Source of the DNA: Forsythia viridissima
Lineage: Eukaryota > Streptophyta > Magnoliopsida > Lamiales > Oleaceae
Direction: 5' to 3'
NCBI GenBank assembly: GCA_030279155.1
Contig: CM059037.1
Coordinates: forward strand, 15,022,001-15,086,000
DNA: 64,000 nt
Below, piece after piece: positions 47,483 to 58,604 of this stretch. The notes below the pieces were generated by a model, which was not told where the DNA came from, did no database searches, and saw nothing but the letters and a program-made list of their open reading frames with translations. Each line of letters opens with the position of its first letter. Position 1 is the stretch's first letter. Both the position numbers and the translations under genes were made by a program.

Positions 47483-48879
47483 TGTTTGATAAGTGTATTT
47501 TATGTACTTATTCGGACTTTTAAAATAGGCTTTTATTGTATCACATTACTGATTTTATACTTAATTTAGTGTATTACTCTTTATATTTTAGTTTTGGACC
47601 CATCTGTAAGAAATTTGAGAAGATTGGATAAAAAGAGTAACAAGTTGGCAAATATTTAGAGAATATGTGAACTCAATTTCTCTCAATTGAAATTTGAAGG
47701 ACCAAATTAGAGGCTATGAAAACTTGAAGGACCAAATTGGAGACTGTGGAAACCTAAAGGACCAAATTGTGAGAATTTATAAGAACCAAGTTGGGAGATC
47801 GCCCAACTTATAGCTGGACGAGTGCCCAGCACTGTTTAACAAAGGTAAAATGCAAAACCCGTAAACGCTATTTTTCTGCCGCGGTTGTTTTGTTTCCTTG
47901 TTAGACTTCCAATTCAATTAGGAAATTTGTGGCTCACAAATTTAATGATTCTTGGGGATGAATTAGGGAACTATATATATGGATGACAAACTCGTAGTCG
48001 CGTGTCGAATTTTGGGAGAAAAACAAGAGATATAACACCAAACGGAAGATCAAGATTCATCATTTCAAAAATTAAACAAAGATCAAGTTCAAGATTCTAT
48101 CTTTTGCGCTTTCTTCTTCTCCGAGTGATGAATAATCTATTTTCTTTTTATCTTTATTTTTTATTAATAGTATACTAGGCTAGACTATTTTGTGCTAGGA
48201 TTACGATGAAGCTTGTAGTTTAGATTCTTTTATTTAGAGACTTGGTTTTTGACGATTTATTTCAATATAGTTTTGAATTATTTTCATCTACAATTATATA
48301 CGTAGTAATTGTATAATTGTTTTGGTTTGTTTTTCTATCGAAAGATCAAAAGCAGGCTAGACATTATTTTAATTATCTTAAAGTTTGTTGGGGGACAGAA
48401 ATATACCGCTATGCTTTATGTGATCTTTAATTATCCATAGAAACTTAATATATTCATTTGTATTCGCATTCGTAATAGAGATATAGTCGAGTCATACATA
48501 TGAATATGTTTAATTTTATCCAAGAGAAACTGTTAAACAATCTAGGGATATTGATCGTCATAACTGATATACTTTGTCAAAATTAAGAATCAAGATAGAT
48601 GAATTAACAACTATAAGTGGATTCGGGATCCTAGTGCTTTTCTTTCCTAAAGTTAAAATAATTTTTATCAATCTAATCTTTTACTTAATTGAATTATAAT
48701 TATTTAATTGTTAGTTTATATTTTAATTAGTTTTTAATTACCAAATTTTTAAAGTTAACAGATTCGGTTAATGTTACTATAATTGCAATTGAATTATTTA
48801 AATTTTTGTGGGTACGAGACTTGGACTCAACATCTATTATATTACTTGTAAGATCCGTACACTTGCAGAATATTAAACA
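47483..48879 (+). repeat. 3' LTR of the Athila element
   Basis: Starts TGTTTGATAAGTG after the purine tract and ends ATATTAAACA, giving matched inverted termini (TGTTTGATA/TATTAAACA) and 1397 bp. It contains three 30-bp repeats of GAAGGACCAAATTGGAG (from about 47693), two hairpins (47789-47808 and 47813-47830) and a TATA-like run CTATATATATGG (about 47971). mudrA sequence resumes shortly after. Confidence 0.85.
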
Positions 48880-48897
48880 CATAAAATCGCTGACAAT

Positions 48898-49372
48898 TTG
48901 CACAGGCATCGACTTCAAGTTCAATAATATACTAAGTCAATGATGTTTGTGCTTTATATTTGGTGAATATTGAAGAGAAGACATGCACATGCAGTCAATT
49001 CCAGGCGGATAAAATCCCATGTGCACATGCATTGGCGGTTATTGAAAAGATAAATGACAACTCATATTTATATTGTTTAAAATATTACAAAATAAAGATG
49101 TACATCCAAACATACAGTGGTGCAGTTTACCCACTTGGAGATCGCAATTATTGAAATATATAAGAGGATGTAAAAGTAAGGATAGTCTTGGCTCCTGATC
49201 CAAAAAGAAAATCCAGACGACCTAAAGAGAAAAGAATGCCATCAAAAGGAGAAAAAAACAAAGTAAAAAATATGGTAGATGTGGGAAGTATGACCACAAT
49301 CGAAGATCGTGTCAAACTCTAGCACCTTTAAAGAAGAAGCCACAAAAGAAAAGAAAGTTGCAAGATTTATGA
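48898..49372 (+). pseudogene. mudrA-type transposase, 3' part (SWIM and zinc knuckle)
   Basis: Continuation of the transposase from 36120. It has a frame VNDVCALYLVNIEEKTCTCSQ followed by DKIPCAHALAVIEKI, a SWIM zinc finger (C-x-C...C-x-H), then YSGAVYPLGDRNY and a stop at about 49152. A basic tail with PKRKSRRPKEKRMPSK and, in a shifted frame, YGRCGKYDHNRRSC forms a C-terminal zinc knuckle, with the end near 49372. This is the domain order of full-length MULE transposases, which supports joining it to the 5' part across the 12.7-kb insertion. A Gln-to-stop change (TAA) precedes VNDVC. Confidence 0.85.
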
Positions 49373-49439
49373 ATTTTTTTATTTTTGATTATTTTTTAGA
49401 TTTTTTGCCACTATTTAATACATATTTGAAACTCCAACA

Positions 49440-50420
49440 CCTTTGATCAATATTGATATTATATTATGTCACTTTTAGAACAAAAAGTGACACAATCACT
49501 TCTTCAAACATATTGGTTTTTCTATTCAAAATAGACTTCATATTCATGTCCTTTGCTTTTGTATAAGTATTGACATTAGAATGACATGTAAAATTTGTCA
49601 CTTAACACTAAAATGTATACGTAATACTTTAACTATTAAAGAATTATGATGAATATTGATATTACATTATGTCACTTTTTGAACAAAAAGTGACACAATA
49701 TGTCATTTCTTCCTACATATTGATTTTTCTATTCAAATATGTCACTTTTATAACAAAAAGTGATGTCACTTATTCATAGATATTGGTTTTTCTATTTAAA
49801 ATAGTGTTGACATTCTTGCGCTTTGCTTTTGTATAGGTCCTGACATTATAATGGCATGTAAAATTTATCATTTAACACTAAATTGTATACATGATACTTC
49901 AACTATTAAAAGAGTTTGATGAATACTGAAATTATCACTTTTAGAACAAAAAGTGACACATTATGTCACTTTTATAACAAAAAGTGATATAATATCACTT
50001 ATTCATACATATTGGTTTTTATATTCAAAATAGTGTTGACATTTCTGCGCTTTACTTTTGTATAGGTCTTGACATTATAATAGCATGTAAAACTTATCAT
50101 TTAACACTAAATTGTATACATGATGCTTCAACTATTAAAGGAGTTTGATGAATACTAAAATTATCACTTTTATAACAAAAAGTGACACATTATGTCACTT
50201 TTACTAGTGTACCGCTTCTTTGTGGTAGGATTCGATAGTAGGATGTATTATGATGATAGATTGAGGCGGTGAACATATTTTGTAGATGATCGGTGGAAGA
50301 AGATAATCGATTGAGGAAGATAGATTGAGGAGGTGAGCAGAGTTTGGAGATGATCGGTTGAGAGAGATGAACACATTGTCACTTTTATAACAAAATAATG
50401 TTGACATTTCTACGCTTTAC
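49440..50420. repeat. Repeat array between the convergent mudrA and Ulp1-like genes
   Basis: Units of about 230-270 bp with CTTAACACTAAATTGTATAC at 49601, 49871 and 50101. Each carries palindromic pairs such as TGTCACTTTTAGAACAAAAAGTGACA. A separate 64-bp repeat (AGATTGAGGCGGTGA and AGATTGAGGAGGTGA, with GATGATCGGT) lies at 50258-50360. Confidence 0.8.
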
Positions 50421-51789
50421 TTTTGTATAGGTCCTAACATGAATAGCACTTCCACTATCTATATTCAACAGTCGAAAAAAATCATCCACTATAGTCGTGT
50501 TTTGTCACTTTTGACATGAATAGCAAGTCACTTCTATACAAAAATAATTTATACTTACATTCTTTACAAAGAAACTTTCAAAACCTACACTGTTAATCCA
50601 TGAATATGAAACTACATTCACCATATACATTAAATTTACACGTAACATGTAGTCCTAGTTATCTTATATTACAAAAAATTGTTTACAAAAAAATTCCAGC
50701 CTTTTTTGTCTTGTCAAACATCTTTTGGCACCCAATCATTATCAGTGTCATAATTCTCCACTTTCTTCTTTTTAGCATATACGTACAATTGAGTGGCCAA
50801 GTATTTCCGAACCTGTGCAATGTTGAATGTCTTTGGCATCTCCTTCAACATTTCATTGATGAAATACTTGGCATATTTAATCACATAAATTTCACAATCA
50901 TCACTCCAACAAAAAAAAAATAGAGGGCACATTAACCAAGAATTGAAGGAAGACCATACATTTCTATCTATCCGACATACAAAAAGTCAAATTATTAAAA
51001 AGCAATCTAACCCGTTCTTTTGGTGTAGGAGTTTTGGAACCATCTTTACAACAAGTAGTTTTAGTGTCTCTTGTTTTAGAATGTTGTTGCCCTCAAAGAA
51101 CCCAGTGTTAAACACAAGATGAAGAATCATAACTGAAAATAGTTGAACAACTTCAAGTACAACAAGATTCTTGACTATCTTATTGTAGGAATTATATACA
51201 TTCAAATACATCTCTTTGATGTCAAAAGGGCATAAAATCCAATGAGCTGAGTTAAACATCCTCAAAGACATAAGGACATGGTCAACATCACGCCAACTTG
51301 TGCTGCAAGGCATGTACAATCCAATTGGATATAAGAGGAAGAAAGTTTGCTTCACAAGGACTAATGGATCTTTCGAAAAATCATCATACATCTCCTTAAC
51401 TTGGTTGTCAAAGGCAAAGTCCGTAGTTGTAGCCTTGATTTTATATCATATCCATACCTTAACATCTTCCGTAGATAATAAAAACACACATCCATATGCT
51501 ACAAAACAAATTTATAAAAAGAATAAGCAATCTATTAATAAATTATATACATAAATCTTAAACCAAATAACTAACAAATAAAAACTTACTGTGTCATCCA
51601 AAACCTCATTAGTTGTCACTAATTCATACCACCACATTTTAGAAGAAATTAGAATATCGCTGAAGTAGAAGCAAGGGCGAATAGTAATATTCTCATCATT
51701 GAAATGCTTAACTCTGTATTACAAAAATAAAGACGTCTCATACAACTACACTAGTATAAGAATTGTAACATGCAATGATTTTAATCTAA

Positions 51790-52345
51790 TTAAAAAATCT
51801 TATAATAAAAAAGTGACATACTTATAAAAAATGACATATTGTGTCACTTTTTACTAAAAATGTGACATAGTTATAGTACATTCTTATAAAAAGTGACATA
51901 CGTATATTAAAAAGTGACATATTCACTTTCTTAGTAAAAAATAACATATTATGTCATTTTCTTAGTAAAACGTGACATACTTATAGTACATACTCATAAA
52001 AAGTGACATACTGTGTCACTTATTTAGTACAAAGTGACATACTTATAGTAAAAAGAAAAATACTGTGTCACTTTTTTATTTTTTAGTACAAAGTGACATA
52101 CTTATAGTAAAAAGAAAAATACTGTGTCACTTTTTTAGTAAACAGTGACATATTTATAAAAAGTGACATATTGTGTCACTTTCTTAGTAAAAAGTGACAT
52201 ATTTATAGTAAAAAGTGACATACCATGTCACCTTCTTAGCAAAAAATGGCATAGTGATAGCAAAAAGTGACATACCCATAGCAAAAAGTGACATACTGTA
52301 TCACTTTCTTATTTAAAAGTGACATACTGTGTCACATACTTACTT
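51790..52345. repeat. Dense GTGACA/TGTCAC motif array in an intron of the Ulp1-like gene
   Basis: About two dozen copies (counted by eye) of AAAAAGTGACATA or its inverse TGTGTCACTTTTT in about 550 bp, often as adjacent inverted pairs. A 59-bp unit (AGTACAAAGTGACATAC...) is duplicated at 52026 and 52085. Confidence 0.9.
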
Positions 52346-53169
52346 ATTTTTTGTCACCAACCCTTCTTTGTACCAACTCCCGAATGCTTCAATATTTGGT
52401 CCATATGGGGGGCACAACCTAACCTTGAACGTAAATGTACCCTTCACCACACACTTTGTAGTATCCACCGTAGAATCATATTTATTCACCCAGGGAGACT
52501 GAAGAAGTGCAACAGGTTTGTTTTACCTCTTCAAAGGTGCATTCGGAGTGACTTCATTATCAGTCTAAAATTTCACAAAAATATTAAAAAGTGTCAAGTT
52601 ATGTTATGCAGAAACACAAAAATTAGTCATTCAAATAAAAAAATATTCAAACAAACAATTGCCTCTTCAAGTTTATGTTTAGCTAAAACAGCTGCCGCAA
52701 TCTGATCAAATTTTTGTCAATCCTCATCTTTCAATTCAACATCATCATCATTTACATCAATTGCACAGGTTTTAGATGACGATGTACAAACAGTTTGAAC
52801 AAAAATGTACAAAAGATCATTTTTTTACCGTGCAAAAACAGATATAACAAAATAAAAACACAAAATAAAAAATGAAAATAATATATCTTGATACATTTTT
52901 TTTACTAAACTATGAGCCGCAACATCGTCAACAATCTTCTAGTCCTCTTCATTAAAATTTATTAAATCTTGATCAATAGACTGAATAAAAAATAAATAAG
53001 TCACATTATATAGTACACAAAAACAAAAAAATAAATCTCAAATTAAAAATACAATACATTTGGAATTGAATAATACATTTTCTACCATAGTTTCAGCTGG
53101 CCTCTCAATACTTTTTCCAGTCATATCAAACTCAATACCCAATGAAAAACTAGGACAATCACATTATAG

Positions 53170-53580
53170 ACATAAGAATAAATAAAAAGTCACATATATG
53201 TATGTATAAAAAGTGACATAATCTCCAAAAAGTGACATACATTTTTTTTTTAAAAATAACATAAATCTTTTAAAAAAAGTGACAAATATGAAAAGAAGTC
53301 AAATTCATCTACTAAAAAGCATGTTAAAGGACATGTAATTCCAAACATTAAATGTAGAGTTGTTTCGAAATTAACTACATCAACTTTGTCATTCCTCTAT
53401 TTCATTTCTCTCAACATTTTCACAAAAATAAATGAAAGTGACAAAATGATCTAAAAAGTGACATACATATTTTAAAAGTAACATGAATCTAAAAAAGTGA
53501 CAACATCTTTTAAAAAGTGATATACATTTCTGAAAAAATGACATAGATCTAAAAAAGTGACATACCTTCAACATTTGCTG
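53170..53580. repeat. Second intronic GTGACAT cluster
   Basis: AAAAAGTGACATAC-type motifs recur at roughly 15-40 bp spacing on one strand, next to the coiled-coil exon of the Ulp1-like gene. Confidence 0.8.
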
Positions 53581-55199
53581 GTCATTCACTTTGCTTTCAA
53601 CATTTGCCTCTCGTTCTAGAATTTCTTCATTCGATTTCACTATCTCTTCAAGTTCTTTTATTTTTTTCTCAATTTCAATATTAGATTGAACTCTGATTTC
53701 AAGCTCTGCTAGTCGATTCTGAATTTCTTCATTTGATTGTATTTTTGACTCTATATCAATCAGACGTTTCAAAATAATGTTATTTGATTCAACTTTCGCC
53801 TCAATCTCCGCAAGCGTTTCAAAATTTCTTCATTTGATTGAAGTTTCACCTCAATCTCTGAACGTTTCAAGATTTTTTCCATTTGATTCTAAATGTCTCT
53901 GAAAATACAAAAAACAGAGAAAAAAAAATCATAAGAAACAATTATCAAAAACGATATAGAAAGCATAAAAAGATAAATAAATACTCAAAAAATTCACGTC
54001 TTCTTTTTCTTCAACTTTGAAGAACTGCCATTGCCAACTAATGGTTCTTAGTCTGCAATCATGAGCTTCGACTGTTGAATAATGGGATGCTCAAAGTCTT
54101 CATCGTCATTAGCATCTGGCCCATGAGACTTGCAATTCACGAACAACCCATCAGTATATGCCCCATCCTTCTCCACACCAGTTGGCCTAACGTTATTAAC
54201 TTCCAATTACAAAAACACATATTTATAAATTTAAAATAACAAAACAAATAACAAACAATGATGAAAAATGTAAAGAAAAATAGCATAAATAATAAATAAA
54301 GCTTACTTTAATCAAGTCAAAAACACGTTTGTTCAATTGTAAGGATATCAAATGCACATTAGAACTCCAACTCAAAATCCGAGGAAGCAAGGGCTTGTAC
54401 TTCACACAACTTTTCTCAGCTATTGCAGGAATAGTCTCGTATATCCAAACTTGGAAAGCAAGAAGAAAACCATTAAGCCTATACTCCAATTTTTTTTTTT
54501 TTGGAAGGATCTAACTTCATGGTGAATGCACCTTTGAGAGACATCAAGGTCAAACTATATAACTCCTTCTCCTATGGAAAAGATTCCATTTCACTCGACT
54601 CAACAAGTCCAAAAATAGAATCATCAACACATTTATAGTATGACGTGGCAAATAAAAACGACGAAACTAGATAAATAATACTAACATCTATCACATCCTT
54701 GTCTACCGTATCAGATGGCAACTCTTTAAACACATTTTGAACACACTCTATTGAAATGCTATCATACTTCTTGAAATATTTATCCTTAATCATACTATTA
54801 CGCATTCGGTACTTGGTAAAATCATCATTACCCACGCACCGAAGGTCAGACATTAGACAAAATTCTTCACCATAAAATCTGACCAGTTTTACACTGATGT
54901 TGAACCATAATTCATTAATGTTTTGTTGCTTCACCCGCCTTAATAAAAATTGATAAATCAACTGAGCCTGAATCACCGTTTCTTTTAGATCAATGTATGG
55001 TCCAAAGCATGTTTCCCTAAACACTTGCTTTTGGGTTTCAGTAAGCTTGTCATACATGCATTTGATCACTATATGTGGTAAGTAGAAGGTCAATTTGGCC
55101 AGAAAACCAACAGTCTTAGAAAATCAATAGCTTCCAGTCCTACAACAAAAAAATAACAATGATGGTTAGTCAAATAATAATTTTATAGAATGAACATAC

Positions 55200-56445
55200 A
55201 TTAAATAAAAGTGAGCTCTATTATTTTTTAAGTAAAAATGACAAACATCTCCAAAAAGTGACATAGATATAAAAAAATGACATACATCTCAAAAAGCAGT
55301 GATTATACCATCTATTTGTTAGTTTGAATGTTCAAACTTGTTTCATTTGGAATATGAACTGACTTTTAAGTAAAAGTGACATGATTCGTCATTTTTAAGT
55401 AAAATTGATAAACTTCTTCAAAAAGTGACAAAAATCTTCAAAAAGTGACAAACATCTCCAAAAAGTGATACAGATCTAAAAAAGTGATATACAACTTTTT
55501 AAAAGTGACATACATCTCAAAAAATAGTGATCATACCATCTATTTGTTAGTTTATATGTTCAAACTTGTTTTATTTGGAATATGAACTGGCTTTTAAGTA
55601 AAAGTGACATGATCTGTGACATTTTAAGTAAAAGTGACATGATGTGTCATTTTTTAAGTAAAAGTGACAAACATGTCCAAAAAGTAATACAGATCTAAAA
55701 ATATGACATACAACTCTTTAAAGATGACATACATCTCAAAAAAAGTGATCATAGCATCTATTTGTTAGTTTGTATGTTCAAACTTATTGTATTTATATAT
55801 TAAATAAAAGTGACATGCTATGCCACTTTTTAAGTAAAAGTGACAAACATCTCCAAAAAGTGACATGCATATCTAAAAAGTGATATACATACTAAAAAAC
55901 AGTGATCATACCATCTATTTTTTAATTTACATGTTGAAACTTATTGCATTTAGAATATGAACTAGCATATCAAGCCAGAAATGACATATTTTCATACAGG
56001 ACAAAAAAAAAAAAAGGTTGGTGAACTTGAATACCATCAATTAAATAAAAGTGATATGATTTGTCACTTTTTAAGTAAAAGTGATAAACATTTCCAATAA
56101 GTGACATACATCTCAAAAAACAGCATATCATATATTTGTTAGTTTGTATGTTCAAACTTATTGTATTTATATATTAAATAAAAGTGACATGCTATATCAC
56201 TTTTTAAGTAAAAAATGACAAACATCTTCAAAAAGTGACATATATTTTTTAAAAGTGACATAGATCTAAAAAAAGTGACATACATCTCAAAAAACAGTGA
56301 TCATACCATCTATTTGTTAGTTTGCATGTTTACACTTATTGCATTTGGAATATAAGAAGTGACATATTTTCATACAGGACAAAAAAAAAATAGATTGGTG
56401 AACTTGAATGCTATCAATTAAATAAAAGTGACAAACATCTCCAAT
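55200..56445. repeat. Right-end repeat array of the large MULE
   Basis: Six diverged higher-order units marked by CCATCTATTTGTTAGTTTG (about 55308, 55537, 55754, 55911, 56129 and 56307; spacing 157-229 bp). Each contains several AAAAGTGACAtACATCT words and a GTCACTTTTTAAGTAAAAGTGACA inverted pair. It lies upstream of the Ulp1-like gene and probably includes its promoter. Confidence 0.85.
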
Positions 56446-56449
56446 TTAG

Positions 56450-57835
56450 GAGAGAGACTTCTCTCCCTCCAAATCTATTTATGCAATTAATGGAAGAAAT
56501 CTCGACCGTCAGGGAAGGGATGAGTTGGTTGGCGTTGGTAACTATGTGGCAATGTGTGGTGTGGTGTGGTGTGGGATGGGATGGGATGGGATGGGGTGGG
56601 GTGACACACATGAGCGGATTTTTTTTGTGGGAGAGAGGCGGGACCGGACTATGGCCCGGGCCGCCCCGAAAAAAGTCATTTTTTATAGTGTAAAAATAAA
56701 TAAAATTTAGTAACAGCCTAGTCTTGAAATGCAATTTTTTTTTTTAGTAGCAGCCCGGGCTCAAAAAAAGTTTAGATCCGCCCCCGATGACACATTTTAT
56801 CTTTTTGTTTTTATTTTATTATAATTTAGATTTGATAAATTTTCTCCTACTTTAAAAAGAAAGTGGAGTCCACATCCGTCCAAAAGGACTAAAGGCATAG
56901 ATTCAAGAATTCTTCACCAAAAGTCAAAGGTTGAGGACCAAAAGGGGACGACAAGCATACATTAGGGACCATGTACACCAATTTCTTTAATAATAATAAT
57001 AATAATACAAAAGATTATCATTATAATTAATATCTATTTTAGTAATTGTATACATGGACAATAATAAATCGCTTTTATTTACAAAATTTTAAAATGCTGA
57101 TTTTGAAGTACAACAATTTTGATACAAAAATTTTAACATACACAAATTATTTTTTCCACAGTTGATTCTTTCTTCAACACAACAAAAGATAATTCTCTTA
57201 AAATCACAGTAATACTCAACCAAGTCTAGAATAACTGAAACAAATATTTATCAAATACTTAGTATTATTCTTTTTAAAACTAATTATTTCTTCAACACAA
57301 CAAAAATTGATTCGCTCGAAATAATAGCAAAACCAACCAAACCAAACCTAGAAAAGTGTATTTGCACTGATTGGATAAATTTTAGTTTATGTTGGATTGC
57401 GATTAGTTGTTGACACAAAAGTCCCAATATATTTGGAGAATTTACTTTTTCTTTTTAGGTCAAGAAAATTATTTAAAAATAATAATAATTAACTTACTTA
57501 TTTATAAATTTTACTGATTATTTTTAAAAAAAATTCCTACTTGTAAGTAAACTTTTTAAGCCTAGCCAAACTTACTCTGGATACAAAGTTTATCTTCTTA
57601 TCAAATAAAAAAAAAAAAAACAATTGAATTCTTTTTCGCTGCATATGCACCCATTTGTGAGGTGTGTAGTGTTCGGTCTAGTGTGTGAAAGTAAGATTGC
57701 ATAGTGTTTGTAGGCAAATATTTTAAAGTCTCATAGTTCTAGTTGTGTTTTCAATTAAAATGGACTTTTCTATTAAATTTTAAATAGAAAGAAATACAAC
57801 ACTGAAAATTGAAGTGTATAGTATAAAAAAATAGA
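56450..57835. other. Spacer with transposon relics
   Basis: Contains the G-rich minisatellite at 56555-56602. A GC-rich relic follows (GGCCCGGGCCGCCCCG at about 56656, AGCAGCCCGGGCTC at about 56747, and GATCCGCCCCC). At about 57160-57355 is an inverted copy of the MITE-like sequence of 32166-32876 (CCAAACCAAACCTAG at its right edge). A (AAT)n run lies at about 56992-57006. No gene was seen. Confidence 0.45.
56555..56602 (+). repeat. G-rich minisatellite (TGGGA)n/(GTGTG)n
   Basis: GTGTGGTGTGGTGTGGTGTG is followed by four GGGAT units and GGGGTGGGGTG. There are more than four runs of three or more G within 35 bp, enough for an intramolecular G-quadruplex on the + strand. Confidence 0.9.
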
Positions 57836-58604
57836 TTAATAGCCAAGTTTTAACGAGGATGTCACATCAATTTGTGAGTCTCAACAAGGACCACTTCTGA
57901 CGTTCGCTCAAATACATGTGCTAGTTTCTGCCCTACATAGCACAAGAGGTCATCGATTACCTTCAACTATGTTCTACCAAGTGAACCTCTGGGGTGACCC
58001 TCGCAACTATAGCGAATCACATCCAGTGTAGCCTTTTGTCAAAGGTCCTCGCACACCCACGAAGTCCTTCAAGTGGTCTGACATCTTGAGCGAAACCTGA
58101 GCCCCAATTGGAGATAAAATTTGGAAAAAAAAAATTATTCTCGATTGACAAGATAACTCCCATAAGGAAACCCCATGTCAATAATAAAAATTGGCAGCTC
58201 AATCTTGAAGATTGATGAAGATAGGGAGTGAAATCTTAGGAATCTTAGTCAATCCGAGATTAACCTTATCTCCGCAAGAAAATGAAGTTTGATTACTATT
58301 TTTAATGGACTAGGGTTCTATCCCTATGAATACTCGACTATTCTCCATTCAAAGGTACTCTTGATTATATATTCAATACTCTGATCAAATCTCTGTTTGT
58401 TTGTCTCTCCCACGCCCAAAACACCACATATTATCTTGTGCCAATAGTTGATTTGACCGTCAGAGCACCAATAGTTGCCAGCCCTTCTTGTCCCTCCACG
58501 GTCTTGGCGCTTCTCGGTTGTCCAAGTGTGCAGGTAACATATAGGTTAGCAGAGGAGTAATCGATGATTTATTGACATGTGGATAACACATTTTAAGGGT
58601 CAAC
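57836..58604 (+). repeat. Old solo LTR related to the Tat LTR at 7372-8140
   Basis: The right two thirds align well with the Tat LTR: GGACTAGGGTTCTATCC, CAATAGTTGATTTGACCGTC, GTCTTGGCGCTTCTCGGTTG, CAAGTGTGCAGGTAACATA, AGCAGAGGAGTAATCGATGA, and the end GGGTCAACA at 58604. The left part matches more weakly (GTCACATCA against GTCCACATCA). If the start is at 57836 the length is 769 bp, the same as the Tat LTR. No internal element sequence is attached. The start is tentative. Confidence 0.7.

Larger units (their letters stand above)
38129..48879 (+). mobile_element. Athila-type Ty3/gypsy retrotransposon lacking its 5' LTR
   Basis: It starts with a primer-binding site TGGCACCGTTGTCGGAGA (38129-38146), three transitions from the tRNA-Asp-type TGGCGCC site of Athila elements. 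There follow gag (38527-39381), protease (about 40130-40210), RT/RNase H (about 40870-42280), integrase (about 42500-43630), an env-position ORF (44832-46068), a purine tract and the 3' LTR (47483-48879). All genes are broken by stops. The element interrupts the mudrA gene. The 5' LTR is missing and chromovirus DNA abuts the primer site instead. Confidence 0.9.
50714..55130 (-). pseudogene. DUF1985/Ulp1 (C48)-like gene of the large MULE
   Basis: SUMO-protease-like gene carried by a MULE. From 55093 leftward the DUF1985 domain reads LTETQKQVFRETCFGPYIDL, ELWFNISVKLVRF, RCVGNDDFTKYR and SFLFATSYYKCVDD, then LLAFQVWIYETIPAI, up to a donor near 54307 (AAA|GTAAGC). Further exons encode an acidic linker (about 54005-54195), a coiled coil (53570-53890), a region near 52370-52560, MWWYELVTTNEVLDDT (about 51600-51720), and the C48 domain. 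The C48 domain has WRDVDHVLMSLR, SAHWILCPFDI (catalytic His), VYNSYN (where Asp is usual) and WSDDCEIYVIKYAKYF (catalytic Cys) with the end at 50714. Introns are packed with GTGACA motifs. Stops and shifts occur in the exons, so it is probably dead. The gene converges with mudrA. Confidence 0.8.
33170..56450. mobile_element. Giant non-TIR Mutator-like element with mudrA and DUF1985/Ulp1 genes
   Basis: I join the following into one element. A 212-bp repeat array (33525-34255) leads into a mudrA-type transposase on + (34386-36120, continuing 48898-49372 after a nested retrotransposon). A second repeat array follows (49440-50420). Then comes a convergent DUF1985/Ulp1-like gene on minus (50714-55130), and a last array (55200-56445). 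All arrays and several introns share the motif AAAAGTGACA/TGTCACTTTT. The pairing of mudrA with Ulp1-like genes is known from plant MULEs (Kaonashi type). I found no terminal inverted repeats, and the exact ends are not fixed. Without the nested insert the element would be about 10.6 kb. Confidence 0.75.

Noticed and set aside
56414..56734. Overlapping frames on both strands around the G-rich run
   Set aside because: They are products of the GGGAT/GTGTG minisatellite and its reverse complement.
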